Under the pieces are notes generated by a model. It ran no database searches. It worked only from the letters and a program-made list of their open reading frames with translations, and was not told the origin of the DNA. Shown piece by piece: positions 14,666 to 64,000 of a stretch of 64,000 nucleotides of DNA. A program made the translations under genes and the position numbers. The stretch's first letter is position 1. Each line of letters opens with the position of its first letter. Location of the stretch: NCBI GenBank assembly GCA_003118195.1, contig BEXV01000542.1, forward strand, positions 8,785-72,784, in the 5' to 3' direction. The DNA is from Hemicentrotus pulcherrimus. Taxonomy: Eukaryota > Echinodermata > Echinoidea > Camarodonta > Strongylocentrotidae.

Positions 14666-15410
14666 TGACTGAACCACTTAGCAGGTAAACGGTGTGTTGG
14701 AACATGAGTTTCCTGGGTTAATATCACCTCTTCTAGAGGGTCATGACTCGTTTTTCCCTTCGACAGTGATTTATACAGGCCTAGCTCGCTGATGAAGTGA
14801 CTGCTAGGGGTGCTATAGCTCCCTCGTGGATGATGATTAAGGGTTAGGGCATAGTACCAGAGAGGGTAATTGGTGTGGTCCGGGGAAACCATGCTCTCTC
14901 TGTTGCCCTGCCGATTTTGAAAGCTACAGATAAACGTTGGATTATTTGGAATTAGATTATACCTCTCTTAACACGGCTGGACTTCTCTCAAAGGGTAGTA
15001 CATGTGGGACATGCTGTACTTCTCTCAGATGTTGTGTTTCTGTGGGTATGTTCGGCAACAAGGGAATTATGTGATATAAATATGGCAGTGATTTTTGCCA
15101 CATACTACAGTTTAATTTCTGTATGCAAAAATGCATGGTTTTCTTAATGACACGATTGTATACATTGTAACGCTGGCACATTATTCTAATAAGGAACTTT
15201 CACATAGAGTGAGTCCACATCTACTTAAGATCCACAGTCCACAAATAAGTATTTTGCCACTAATAGGAGGTTGAAATGGACTATTAATTGCTTTCTACCA
15301 TACATGAAGTAGTATTTGGTCTGTATTTACTCAGATGACAAATTTTTACACGCAGTACAATTTTATAAGAATATGCAACACTTTTTACCTTTTGGAAAAC
15401 GTTGAGAACT

Positions 15411-15838
15411 GTATTGTACCAAGCTTGAGGTAAACTACATGTAATTAATTGCTCTCCAGCTCTCTTTGTGATTCCATTTGTCTATTAATCAGAATGGTTA
15501 TTAGTGACATCGTTATCTGCATAAGCTAATTTTTTCGGTGATCAACTTGTTGCGTTTGGCGTGTTTGTTGTAGGCGGGTCATAACAAAATATTGCAAAAA
15601 AATATTGCAAAATTATTTGCTTTACTTGTATCAAAGAGAACTGTTGCTGAGCTAGCGCCATGAGCGTCCCTGGACGGTGTGTGCGCTCTATAAGTTTACA
15701 CTATTATTATTATTTATTATATAAACTGCCTGGATTTGAATATTAGATATGATATTCTAAGACAAAAAGATCTTCTTTTTTTCTCCCTTGAAATTCAATA
15801 TGAATGCATGAACTAAAAAGATATCATTCTATAACATG
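15411..15838 (+). repeat. Segmental duplication, copy A (interrupted)
   Basis: This matches 16320-16613 in order: AAGCTTGA, GTAATTAATTGCTCTCCAGC, ATTAGTGACATCG, GTGATCAACTTGTTGC, TATAAACTGCCTGGATT and AAAGATATCATTC. Copy A carries an extra block at about 15577-15720, whose tail looks like a SINE 3' end. The insertion is therefore younger than the duplication. Confidence 0.75.
15577..15720 (+). repeat. SINE-like tail inserted in copy A
   Basis: The block ends in GTGCGCTCTATAAGTTTACACTATTATT-type sequence (short overlap with general SINE tails: a GCGCTATATAAG-like word followed by ATT repeats). The same kind of tail is seen at 51588 and 55318. It is absent from duplicated copy B. Confidence 0.5.
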
Positions 15839-15847
15839 TCATTTCTA

Positions 15848-16920
15848 TCAAAAAGGCATTGTTTAACAATATTTCCAGCTTTACAAATCTGAGATGCATG
15901 GCCTTACCTGTTATCAGTGTCTGTTATATGGTGTACTAATATTGAAGCCCTACAAAAATTGTGCTTTAAAATGAACATGAAGTGCTTCACATGTGCTTAG
16001 TTCCAACCCTCACAAATTCCATTTACATCAAAGCAATAGCAACTATAGATCATAAAAGAGGAAAACATCTTGTGCATGCTATGTGTGCGATGCCCTTGAA
16101 GTATAAAGCAATGGAGATTGGTTGTATTAAACAGTGTTTGTAAACCTTTCATAATTGCACTCCGACACTGATAATGGACTCTTGATGATGAGAAGGCACC
16201 CAGAAGTTGGAAACAACAATGCCTATTCACATTTTAAGTGTAATTGATGAAATTACTGTCACTCAAACAATTGCTCAGGATCTATTTTGCAGACAACAAT
16301 GTCAAAACCACTTGAGAAGTCTATTGTATCAAGCTTGAAGTGAAACCTGTGTAATTAATTGCTCTCCAGCTCTTTGTGATTCCAGTTGTCTAGTGATTCA
16401 CCATCCTTCATCAGAATGATTATTAGTGACATCGTAATCTGCATAAGCTAATTCCTTGGTGATCAACTTGTTGCATTGGCGTGTTTGATGTAGGTGGCTT
16501 ATAAACTGCCTGGATTTTAATCTTAAATGAAATATTGTAGGACAAAAAGATAATCTTTTTCCCCCTTGATATTCAATAAGGATTCATGAATTAGAAAGAT
16601 ATCATTCAATAGAAGCCCTTAAAATAAATTGGCTTCAAAATAATCACAAACTGCTTCAAAAAAGTAAAAAAAACTTTGAGTGACCAGTTTTACCATACCG
16701 GTACTCATTCTCCCCAATAGACTGAAGTGTAATAAAAACTGTTGGGGAAAAAGGTTTTGGAAATTTCAAAAATTACAATCATTAATATCGGGATAATCAG
16801 ACGGGCGACTAGCTTATAAAAGTTATGGGATGCCTGACTGACCTAAAGGTTCATAATTATGATTGCAACATGAGCTAAGTCCAGGAAGAATCTGATGCAA
16901 AGATACCCAATCCCTTTAAA
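15848..16920 (-). repeat. Two partial minus-strand copies of the 8244 repeat
   Basis: Minus-strand similarity to 8244-8530 is seen at 15848-15975 (right-end part) and 16613-16920 (left-end part, including the CCTGACTGACCTAAA block). The second copy of the 15.4 kb segmental duplication lies between them. Confidence 0.5.
16320..16613 (+). repeat. Segmental duplication, copy B (uninterrupted)
   Basis: Uninterrupted counterpart of 15411-15838. See that entry for the shared blocks. Confidence 0.75.
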
Positions 16921-17078
16921 AGATAAACAGATAAAGAAAAGGCACTAGAATTGAAAACGTAATAAATGCCAATGTTATGGAACAGAGGTTATCATCTTAG
17001 ATTGTAGTTTGATATCAGCTTTTTTGCATGAGTGGTGGTGGGGTGGGGGCTAATGTTAACCCATAGGAAAGTAAAAAG

Positions 17079-17228
17079 TATGCCGCAGATCTGCTGCAGA
17101 CTTTTAGTCTGCAGCAAAGTGTATGTCGAAGTTTGCGGCAGGAAGAAACTTTGCTGCAGACTTCAGTATGCCACAAATGCCACAGGAACAGTCTGCGGCA
17201 GATTGGAAATTATACAGTCTGCGGCAAG
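17079..17228. repeat. Nested inverted repeats of a TCTGCRGCA motif
   Basis: The words TCTGCGGCA or TCTGCAGCA and their complements TGCCGCAGA or TGCTGCAGA occur about seven times in alternating orientation within 150 bp. They include the perfect hairpin TGCTGCAGACT with AGTCTGCAGCA. Confidence 0.75.
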
Positions 17229-17293
17229 GCAGTAGGCAGCCATTTTGGAGGACTTAATGCATGTGCCATTTGTGTCAAGCAGACTCTACCATA

Positions 17294-17360
17294 TCAGAAG
17301 CTAGAAGGATGTTGACACTCGTATCCTGTAATACAGTGTCAACGCCCTTACAGCTCTGAA
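17294..17360. repeat. Hairpin-repeat family, copy 3
   Basis: CTAGAAGGATGTTGACACT pairs with AGTGTCAACGCCCTTACAG around a 15-nt loop. The flanking TCAGA/TCTGA extends the stem. Confidence 0.7.
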
Positions 17361-18148
17361 CAGGTGATATAGGTCAAGGTCACAAAACGCTATATAGCAT
17401 ATCACACGCACTCCGGAGCTGCAGCCAATTAACCTCTGCGTTAATATCAATGCCATCCATTCATTCAGTGTTGGCTCAATAGTTCGTACGTACATGTAGA
17501 GTACGTAGGGCCTCATTATTACCCCAGCTCTCCTTTCTCAGTTGGTTGCCTTCCGTGACGTTGCAAGCCTCCATTTACTGCTCATCGGCCCGAGATCCAA
17601 ATCTAGACTTCTTCGGCACCTGCCGGCTGCATGCATCGTGATATCTGATGTATCATACATCATCCACTACTCATAAATATTCTAACAGCTAAAATAGTGT
17701 GGGTTGCAACAACCATAGAAAAGTGAATTATAATGTTGCAAATCGTAAAGATCCTGGAGAGTAATTTAAAATTCAATGTGCATGAACACTCATGTAAATT
17801 GCTATGAATTGTCGGTCCTTTTGAATAGATTAGTCAGAACCTACTTAGGAGATATTAGTTGAACTTATGGAGGGAGTATATTATTTCCTAAATAATTAGT
17901 TAATTTGCTTTACAGTTGGTTTATTATGGACCTGGAGAGTGGAGATAGCTTCTGCTTTTACATGCATCAGTAGTATTTTCATTCTTAAAATCATAAATAG
18001 ATAAATTCAACTTTATGATACAGGTTGCTGATCAGTAGTGTATTATTGTACTCTTATTTACCATACCAGGAACTCTTCTCACTCTTCTTTCCATTTCTAC
18101 TTTAACAGGAGAACAGACTAGCTGCATATAAACCTACCATAGATGGGG

Positions 18149-19047
18149 NNNNNNNNNNNNNNNNNNNNNNNNNNNNNNNNNNNNNNNNNNNNNNNNNNNN
18201 NNNNNNNNNNNNNNNNNNNNNNNNNNNNNNNNNNNNNNNNNNNNNNNNNNNNNNNNNNNNNNNNNNNNNNNNNNNNNNNNNNNNNNNNNNNNNNNNNNNN
18301 NNNNNNNNNNNNNNNNNNNNNNNNNNNNNNNNNNNNNNNNNNNNNNNNNNNNNNNNNNNNNNNNNNNNNNNNNNNNNNNNNNNNNNNNNNNNNNNNNNNN
18401 NNNNNNNNNNNNNNNNNNNNNNNNNNNNNNNNNNNNNNNNNNNNNNNNNNNNNNNNNNNNNNNNNNNNNNNNNNNNNNNNNNNNNNNNNNNNNNNNNNNN
18501 NNNNNNNNNNNNNNNNNNNNNNNNNNNNNNNNNNNNNNNNNNNNNNNNNNNNNNNNNNNNNNNNNNNNNNNNNNNNNNNNNNNNNNNNNNNNNNNNNNNN
18601 NNNNNNNNNNNNNNNNNNNNNNNNNNNNNNNNNNNNNNNNNNNNNNNNNNNNNNNNNNNNNNNNNNNNNNNNNNNNNNNNNNNNNNNNNNNNNNNNNNNN
18701 NNNNNNNNNNNNNNNNNNNNNNNNNNNNNNNNNNNNNNNNNNNNNNNNNNNNNNNNNNNNNNNNNNNNNNNNNNNNNNNNNNNNNNNNNNNNNNNNNNNN
18801 NNNNNNNNNNNNNNNNNNNNNNNNNNNNNNNNNNNNNNNNNNNNNNNNNNNNNNNNNNNNNNNNNNNNNNNNNNNNNNNNNNNNNNNNNNNNNNNNNNNN
18901 NNNNNNNNNNNNNNNNNNNNNNNNNNNNNNNNNNNNNNNNNNNNNNNNNNNNNNNNNNNNNNNNNNNNNNNNNNNNNNNNNNNNNNNNNNNNNNNNNNNN
19001 NNNNNNNNNNNNNNNNNNNNNNNNNNNNNNNNNNNNNNNNNNNNNNN
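18149..19047. other. Assembly gap (899 N)
   Basis: Unresolved bases flanked by a G run on the left and a run of 12 C on the right, suggesting a homopolymer-related assembly break. Open frames spanning the N run are artefacts. Confidence 0.99.
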
Positions 19048-19825
19048 CCCCCCCCCCCCGCCCCAAACATGTCTGTAATTGAAGATTCCCACCCCTCCCT
19101 CAAGATCCCCACCCCTCCCTCATTCTGTACTCCCCTATCTGTCTATAAATAGACAAAACAGGCACATTGTTCCGAATTGCAGAACACTTGTATTTTTCCT
19201 GTGCCTCAAAACACCTATGAACACTGACACAATATACATTTTCACCATATCCTTTTTAAATTCTTGAATAGTATTGCACAAAATCATTCTGTTTAGTTCC
19301 ATTGTCCTACAAGGCATACATACGTTCATTCATTTGCAAATTTCAAACTTCCACACATATGATTACATTTTTCCTGGTTTTGTGACATTTTTAAAAACAA
19401 TTTGAATCATTGAAATCTGCACATATCATCTCTGTACCATTTATACCAACAAAAAAATGTAGATCAACATCAATACTTAGCAGTGGTTTTATAGTGAGAT
19501 TCCAGGGAAAAATCCCACTTTTCGACAGGTTTCTAGTTGATAAAGTTTGTGGTCGCTGAGCAAGAGATGGGCAGGTGTTGCTGATACTGATGGCACGCTA
19601 AGTCTTAAAGGAATGATGATGAAATTGTCTCAATGTTCTTTTCATCTTTCAGCTAGAAGAGTGCTTAATTTTTTTAGTTTTTTATTTCTTTTATTTTTTA
19701 AACAATTTTTATCTGTAAGTTGTTGTTTTTGTTATTTAAGGTCTTCTCAAGTGAATCTCTGTATCAAGAATTGTAGTGTAAGATGTTTGTGCCACGTTCA
19801 CATCATTTATGGAAATAAGATGTGA

Positions 19826-19929
19826 CAGAGAGAGAGAGACAGAGAGAGACAGAGAGAGAGGGAGAGAGGGGCAGGGGCAGGGAGTAAGATAGAAAAAAGG
19901 GCAAGGGAGGGGGAGAGAGAGAGAGAGAA
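19826..19929. repeat. GA-rich microsatellite
   Basis: Mostly (GA)n with some GGGAGA interruptions. Confidence 0.85.
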
Positions 19930-20076
19930 TTACTCTAAGGTAGATGTATCCCTCAAGAGTAGTGTTTTATATATTTAGTTTGTTTTCATGCAAGATAATT
20001 TGTTTATGAGGTTTTTATGAGCTGAACCCCATTATAGCTATGATATGATATAATAGTGATCCGAACATATTACTTT

Positions 20077-20143
20077 CTGAGAGCTATTAAGATGTTCAAC
20101 TAAGAATACATGTATTCTAGTTAATGGCTTTTATGGCTCTCAG
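20077..20143. repeat. Hairpin-repeat family, copy 4
   Basis: Arms of about 33 nt pair with several mismatches. The outer ends are CTGAGAGC and GCTCTCAG; the inner ends are AGAATACA and TGTATTCT, meeting almost directly. This is the longest stem of the family in the window. Confidence 0.75.
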
Positions 20144-21469
20144 CCAAATATTGGACTGAGAAAAAAAAATCCAATAATCTACAGTAATATATCACTGAAA
20201 ATGAAATTGTGACTAATTGCAAAGTGAAAAAAATTTCCCTTTTCTGATTTAAGTTTTACACTTGGCACTTATCAGAGCTCAATAAGCCACTTGAGAGATA
20301 CAATCTGCACATGGGCAGATAAAGGTCATTTGTTTAAAACCCATCGAGACGACTGCCAGATACGTTTTCATGAAAGTTGCGTCATCATTAATCGTTGATG
20401 CATTGGTGGTACGTTCTATGATACACAGATGGAAGTATTCTTTTACAAAAGGTATTCATGAAGCGCCTCCATCCCTTTATTATTCTAAAATGTAAAAAGT
20501 GGGACGTCTCCATGTGTAATAGATCTGTGGATATTGGGGTGTCATTTGTACCTGTGCTATCTCTGGGCACACCAGGGAACTGTAGTGTACATACATCTTG
20601 TCTGTCACGCTTGACTGCACATTAAAATGTCAGGGAAAGCTATTAGACGCACTTTCTCCCATCACGATTTGCAACATTCACCAGGAAGAGAGTTAAAATG
20701 AATTGATTGGTTATTTATTTAATAGGGGAGGAGTAGAGAAACAAGAAGTAATCTCCTGCATTTTGTTTAAATTGCAAGGTCATGAAAAGTACAGATTTAC
20801 ATTGTACAGATTAAGTATCATTAGAGTTTTGCTACTATTGGTTGAATTGATTTCAGTTCTAGTTCTGTTTTAATAAAAAAAACAAGCACAGCAACCATAT
20901 GTAACCATTACCTCCAAAGTTATATTCAAATTTAATTCTGATTTTTAATAGTGGAAATGACTAAAAATATGTTAGATTAAAGAAATTAAATACATTTATA
21001 TAGGAAGAGATGGGTTTTTTTTTCCAATGTTCAGTAGTAGCAGTAGTAATAGTTATGATGATAATTGTAATAACAGTAATTATAATTATATTAATAATAA
21101 TAATGATTATAATACGCACTGTATAACTATACCCAGATAAAGATAATCGACCAGGGTATAATGAAATTTCCCTTTTTATATAACCCCTCCTGCACCCCTT
21201 TTAGATTACGTCACCACGCTTGCATTATATGTGTGTGTGTGTTCTTGTTTGAGTGCTGGTAGACCTGGAATGAGAGACTAAGAGCTGTACAGATATAAGA
21301 GCTACCTTCGCTTAGGAGACCCCTACCCCAGTATGTTTGGGATCTTTAGGAAATCAATACAGCATCATGAATTATGACGTTGTATATCCAAGCCACCTTT
21401 CACATGCAAAATTTAAGCTCATGCTATCCTATGCTTGGAAAGTGAAAGGTATAGAAATACCGGGGTTAT

Positions 21470-21642
21470 TTTTACTCCAGCAGTTGTTATTACTCCAGCA
21501 ATTGCCAGGAATCCATTGCACCTGGGTGGAAAGTGGGAAATGTGCATTGATTTCTTGCCAAAAGACGTTAGCGCCGACTGGGATTTGAACCCTCAATCCT
21601 TGGGTTGAGGGTCAAATGAATAAACCATTATACCATAACACT
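21470..21642 (-). repeat. tRNA-derived SINE, minus strand
   Basis: On the minus strand the head shows an A-box-like TGGTATAATGG and a B-box GGTTCAAATCC. These are followed by CTTTTGGCAAG, ACATTT and CCACCCAGGTG, the same body as the plus-strand SINE at 55016. The body shared between the two supports a SINE rather than a tRNA gene. Confidence 0.75.
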
Positions 21643-22397
21643 AATCATTAATGATCATCAATGGTAATCTATCCAATGACAAGTTAAGTGACCCAATCAG
21701 GTTCTGCAACAAATATCTTTCCAAGTGATAAAATCTTGAGCCAATACCTTTGATGTTCTTTTCCTGCACCTCATTCACGTACAATCAAATTAACAACAAA
21801 TTGGAGTTTTATGGTGCAGTTGCATGTAATGTTGATAACCTTGTTTTCATCGATTTGGAAAGCATTTTGTATCCGTCAGTACCATGATGACATCATGATT
21901 GTAAAACATTTGCATTGACCATGTTTCATTATTGACTAAAAGTAATTGATGACATTTCTCTTCCGTAGAGACATCCGAAAGAGAGCTTTTCGTAGTTGCA
22001 TACTTTAACATAGCTTATGCGCAGTGCTTATGAAAAGAGTGCTTATCGTCTCAAAAGTAGTTTTTGTAAAGCTAGAATGTGTACAATTTGTTTTGGGAGG
22101 AGATGTGTGGCGCAATTGGAACGTCGCTTGACTCTGTTGAAAACACTCCGTTCCTCTGAGATAACGTTAACTGGATGCCCCCATGTGTAGGAGAGTCACA
22201 CCTTTTGCACATTAACACGCTACACTTCTCACAAAGACTAGGGTGTAAACCAGGTGTTTAGTGCCTGTATTCACAACTGGCAATCTACATACACAGGCCT
22301 GACAATTACCCGATTTAAATCGGTTCCCCTTTCATTTTATTTTTATTTTTGAAATAAATATTCCCCCCCCCCCATTTTTTTCCTGTTTATTCACCCC

Positions 22398-22398
22398 N
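22398..22398. other. Single unresolved base
   Basis: One N follows a poly-C and poly-T stretch. A second single N occurs at 62177. Confidence 0.95.
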
Positions 22399-22599
22399 GA
22401 TAGGCTGTGTGGCACATTAAAGATTAAAAGCATGAGAAGAAATCAACCTTAAAAAGTAAACCCTGCACACATCAACCAAGTTGTGTTCGGGTCCCATGCA
22501 TACATATAAAATTAATAATCTAATGCTCATATTTTGAATAGCATCATGGAACACTTACAAAAAACAGAGTGAAATATTTGGTGATTAGAACTCTTTAAG

Positions 22600-23420
22600 C
22601 TACAGTAAATTTCTCACAACAAAGATACCATAAAGATAGAGTTCATGCAGACACTACAGTGTTTCATAATCCGTTCATGTGAAAATTAGGAAAGATAAAG
22701 TTGCTTATCAAAGCAACAATTCATTTTTCTTTTATACCATATGGATAGGTTCCATGCAAATGTTGTTTTGGTACCTAATCCATATACAGTCAAACCTGTC
22801 TATAGCAACCACCCAAGGGAAACACAAAAAGTGGCCTTTGTAGACAGGTGGTCTTTGTAGACAGGTTCCTTTAGTATATGATTCAATGAGAAACCATTTT
22901 TAAGGGAAACATCAAATGTGGCCTTTGTAGACAGGTGGTCTTTGTAGACAGGTGGTCACTAAAGCAGGTTTGACTGTATGTGAAAGCAGCAATGGATTAA
23001 GTTTGTGTGGGTCATGAATGTATTTCTCTTTTTAAAGATACCATATAGATAGATTTTATGAACATGCCATAATGCCTTTATAATCCATGCATGAAAAAAG
23101 GGAAGATAAGGTTGCTTATTAAAGCAACACTTAATTTTTCTTTTCAATGATACGTACGATACAGATAGGTTTCATGCAAATGTTGTTATAATCCGTTCAT
23201 GTGAAAGTGGCAATGGGATATTTGCTTAAGCCACAATGAATTTCTCTTTTCAAAGATACCATAAAGATAGATTCTATTGCTATGCCATAATATATGCACC
23301 GGAAAAGGCAAGATCAGGTTGTAAAAGCAGTAATCCATTATTTTCTTTTCAATAATACCATACAAATATTTTCCAGGCAAATGTTGTTACGGCCCTTAAT
23401 CCGTACATGTGAAAGGGGGT
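22600..23420. repeat. Degenerate tandem repeat block
   Basis: Units containing TTTTCAAAGATACCATA, AGATAGGTT, CATGCAAATGTTGTT and AATCCGTTCATGTGAAAG recur at least five times at roughly 120-240 bp spacing with substantial divergence. One unit is interrupted by the MITE at 22787-22976. Confidence 0.7.
22787..22976. mobile_element. Tc1/mariner-like MITE (190 bp)
   Basis: The ends are CAGTCAAACCTG and CAGGTTTGACTG, an exact inverted pair. They are flanked by TA on both sides (22785-22786 and 22977-22978), the target duplication expected for Tc1/mariner elements. The interior holds two direct copies of a unit containing TGGCCTTTGTAGACAGGTGG. There is no transposase, so it is non-autonomous. Confidence 0.85.
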
Positions 23421-23715
23421 GGGGGAATAGTTTGCCTGAGCTGCGGTACATATATTGATTGGAATATTTAGCATTTGGTTTAGACTGGGGTTAATTAGCC
23501 CAACGTTATTTTCACTGGATGCTCTTAGGTAAATGAGGATGACGCAGTCTCATCCATAACACGCCGAGAGTTCACTCCACCAAGCAGCAAGGGGAACACA
23601 AATTGGATGCTTTTTATATTGCCCGGTCGTTGCATGCTTCTATATATGTATAGCCTAGCTCATGGCCTGTGTAGAGCTTAATGAATATATATAGGAAGAT
23701 AAGAGTGCATGAGCA

Positions 23716-24110
23716 GGAAGCACTTATTGGAGATGATTTTGTCATTGACTTGGAATCGGAATGTTTGATTATTCAACTAAGGAGTTGTTGAAATAGTGTT
23801 TTAATGAGAATAGCAAGATTTCCAGAAAAACTATGAACATCACTTATAATACTTACATCTGCTTTCTAAACCAATATATTTGTAGGGAAATGGATATATT
23901 TCAACTGACTGAGGAAGTACTAATTGGAGAAAACATTTTATTGACAAATTGGAATCAGAATGTTTGATTATTCTAGTAAGGAATTGTTGAATTGGTGTTT
24001 TAATGAGAATAGCAAGATTTCCAGGAGAACTGTGTACATCACTTGTAATACTTACATCTGCTCTCAAAACCAATATATTTGTAGGGAAATGGATATATTT
24101 CAACTGACAT
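23716..24110 (+). repeat. 199-bp tandem duplication
   Basis: Two adjacent copies share, in order, GGAATC.GAATGTTTGATTATT, TTTTAATGAGAATAGCAAGA, CACTT.TAATACTTACATCTG and TTTGTAGGGAAATGGATAT. They have a period of 199 bp and about 90% identity by eye. Confidence 0.85.
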
Positions 24111-24209
24111 GTACTATGTCTGGCTGGAAATGTGTCGCCTGTCCTTTTGTGAGTTCATCTTATTGACCTATTTCTGTTTCACGAGGCTGGTGTCCTAACC
24201 GGCATCTTC

Positions 24210-25360
24210 TCCTTGGGAGTGGGAATGCTTCTTTTCTAGGATTTGACTTCCCAAGAACAAATTTACGATTTCTCTGGAATTTTTATGAGCCGACTCTGAC
24301 GGAGTGCAGCATGTGACAATGATTTATCCAACCTAGATTGTAGACAAAAATAGACACTAGTACAATACGTGAATGTACTGTGTCTGTTTCATAACGGATA
24401 AATGCATTTTTATGAGAAAAGCAATCTGTAATTGACAGCAATTGGTCATGACAGCAACTGTAATAGTCCTTACAAAATTGCTCTTCAACTGGACAGAAAC
24501 ATTGCCACAGAGCCACAGTGATTATTAACCAAGATGATCACATTCATGTTCACTTCTTGGGGAAGTCAGACTCTGGATGTTTGTGGATAAATAACTCCCT
24601 ACCAGCTAAACCAACACCATGCACCAGCCAAGTAATTCCTAAGGAGCAGCTTAAGAAATTCCACTAGCTCTTTGAAATGCAGAAACAAAGCTTCCAGCTC
24701 AGATCGAGCCATGCATTGATGCATCCACACCTCAATCTTCAAGACATGTAAATCTTTTAGATCCCCATCCATAGTTGATGTTTGATTGATCATTTCAATT
24801 ATAAACGTTGTCCATTACCATCAAAAGCAAGCGGTGTTCTTCTCAAAGTGGTGGTTGCTTGAACATGCATGCATCCCAAACAATTGAGGGTGTGATGTGA
24901 TGCCGAGCAACAGGAATTGAAAGAATGTTTGCATCTTGATTCCAACTCCTCGATTATTTGTGTTCTTTTGCCGGGAAAATGGAAAATATAATTTGGATAT
25001 ATCATGTAACTTAGGTCATGCCACAAAAGGAACGGTATTGAGTGTCTTTAATCCTTTATGAGGAAAGTGGTTCATATCTTGCGTAGATGACGCTTGGTGT
25101 CAAGTGAAAATAAACAATCTGACATGGAGCCTCTTGTATCCTTTCCTGTGGTAATTTCTCCTAGCAAGTGAAAGTGCTTCTTTAGGACTTTTAATTTTGT
25201 CATGGAATAAATTTTAAAGAATTTTGTTTAAAATACGATTGAAGATAACTCTGATAGAGTGTGGTATGTGATAATGAAACATGTGACCTCTGATCAAACA
25301 AAACCATTGAAACATGAATGTATAAAGTCAGTGTTCAATAGGATAAATGTATTTTGAGAT
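24210..25360 (+). repeat. Degenerate duplicated segment pair
   Basis: 24210-24430 and 25140-25360 share similar order and spacing of short blocks (AGTGCTTCTTT, ACTCTGA.GGAGTG, ATGTGA.AATGA, GGATAAATG). The similarity is diverged and was judged by eye. Confidence 0.4.
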
Positions 25361-26019
25361 GTACATATACATATATGCAAAATGCAAGGGAAGCAGTGGT
25401 GCCATGTTGGGCCTACTGATGCTGATGATGAGTTGATATGTAAATTATCATCTCAATAATTATGTATATGTATGCCAGCATAAATTGCATACCAGTAATA
25501 CTGTATCTTGTGCATGAATTCATTTATAAAAGTCATGAAAGATTTTTCTTTGTTCCAGCTTTATATGTACTATGATTATCAAAGTATATTGTCAGAAAGC
25601 AAAATTTTTCATCAGCACTTTCATCATAGAATTCTCTGTGTTGTCCTCTTCTATACGTTTCATATCATCATCCACCTCCCCTATGAAGGTATTGTGCACA
25701 ATTCTGAATTCTGAGTTTACTGTTTCCTGTGATAAAACTACAATTTTTCTTAATTGCAGTCACTAAATTTCTAAAGTGCACTGAAGAATTCCAAACTTCT
25801 TGTAGTTTTCATCAAGTGAGATGGACATTCTTCTAGGTTACTTTGGTGTCTCAACCAATTCAAACAATTTTATTTACCCTTCCCCTCCCACAGATTATGT
25901 ATTTTGAATGTTATTACAAAGAGGTTTGGTTACCATTATTCAATACTTCTGGATTACCTGATTATAAGCTCTAATGCCTGAAAAAAATTGTTTCTTTTGG
26001 TCTTGGTTTTATCTTGTAG

Positions 26020-64000
<37,981 letters not shown>

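Larger units (their letters stand above)
1..26019. other. Non-coding 5' region (long intron or upstream flank)
   Basis: No exon with family similarity or convincing coding bias was recognised on either strand. The open frames present are short, overlap repeats or low-complexity tracts, and resemble no family I know. The first recognised exon (26020) enters at a split codon if it is an internal exon, so this stretch may be a long intron lying between that exon and upstream exons encoding C2A. Alternatively it is 5' flank, if translation begins at the ATG pair at 26025/26028. An exon could be hidden in the gap at 18149-19047. Individual repeats are listed separately. Confidence 0.6.

Noticed and set aside
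18102..19112. Long open frames across the N run
   Set aside because: Artefacts of unresolved bases.
22103..22260. tRNA-like GTGTGGCGCAATTGG start of a possible SINE
   Set aside because: No convincing B box at the right distance and no second copy seen.

Overview
The window is animal nuclear DNA from an AT-rich, intron-rich and repeat-rich genome. The best guess is a marine deuterostome, probably an echinoderm such as a sea urchin. Three things support this: the encoded protein is very close to metazoan Unc13/Munc13; tRNA-derived SINEs with ATT-rich tails and many short foldback elements are present; and the assembly shows signs of high heterozygosity (single-N joins, a near-identical duplicated exon). 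The species call is inference. No bacterial, phage, CRISPR or rRNA feature was seen.

Positions 1-26019 hold no exon I can recognise. This stretch contains dispersed repeats, foldbacks, a 1.1 kb pyrimidine-rich tract, segmental duplications, a SINE, a Tc1/mariner-like MITE and an 899-base assembly gap (18149-19047). It is either a long 5' intron or the 5' flank of the gene that follows.

Positions 26020 to the window end carry one gene on the + strand, an Unc13/Munc13 synaptic-vesicle priming factor. I assembled 23 core exons by hand from splice sites, reading phase and family similarity. They give about 1,456 codons in one continuous phase, apart from one in-frame TAA. In order they encode: an acidic disordered N-terminal region with aromatic-charged repeats (26020-29310); a Ser-rich segment and an amphipathic helix matching the Munc13 calmodulin-binding site (30203-31209); a short linker; a complete C1 zinc-finger (41266-41485); the C1-C2B linker (48856-48976); a C2B domain with its Ca2+-binding aspartates (51089-53454); and most of the MUN domain (53975 to the end). 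The rest of MUN and C2C lie downstream. No C2A exon was found.

Main points for a second look: (1) an in-frame TAA in the acidic exon; (2) a set of phase-compatible candidate cassette exons (21, 21, 36, 66 and 153 nt) in the 7.4 kb intron between C1 and C2B, the last also readable as an alternative first exon; (3) a MUN exon present twice, with a single N exactly at the junction; (4) a calmodulin site with 1-5-8 spacing kept but the distal Trp shifted; (5) a dispersed family of about 65-bp hairpins; (6) several TIR elements with TTTAAAG-type ends inside introns; (7) a (CT)n microsatellite serving as the polypyrimidine tract of a MUN exon.
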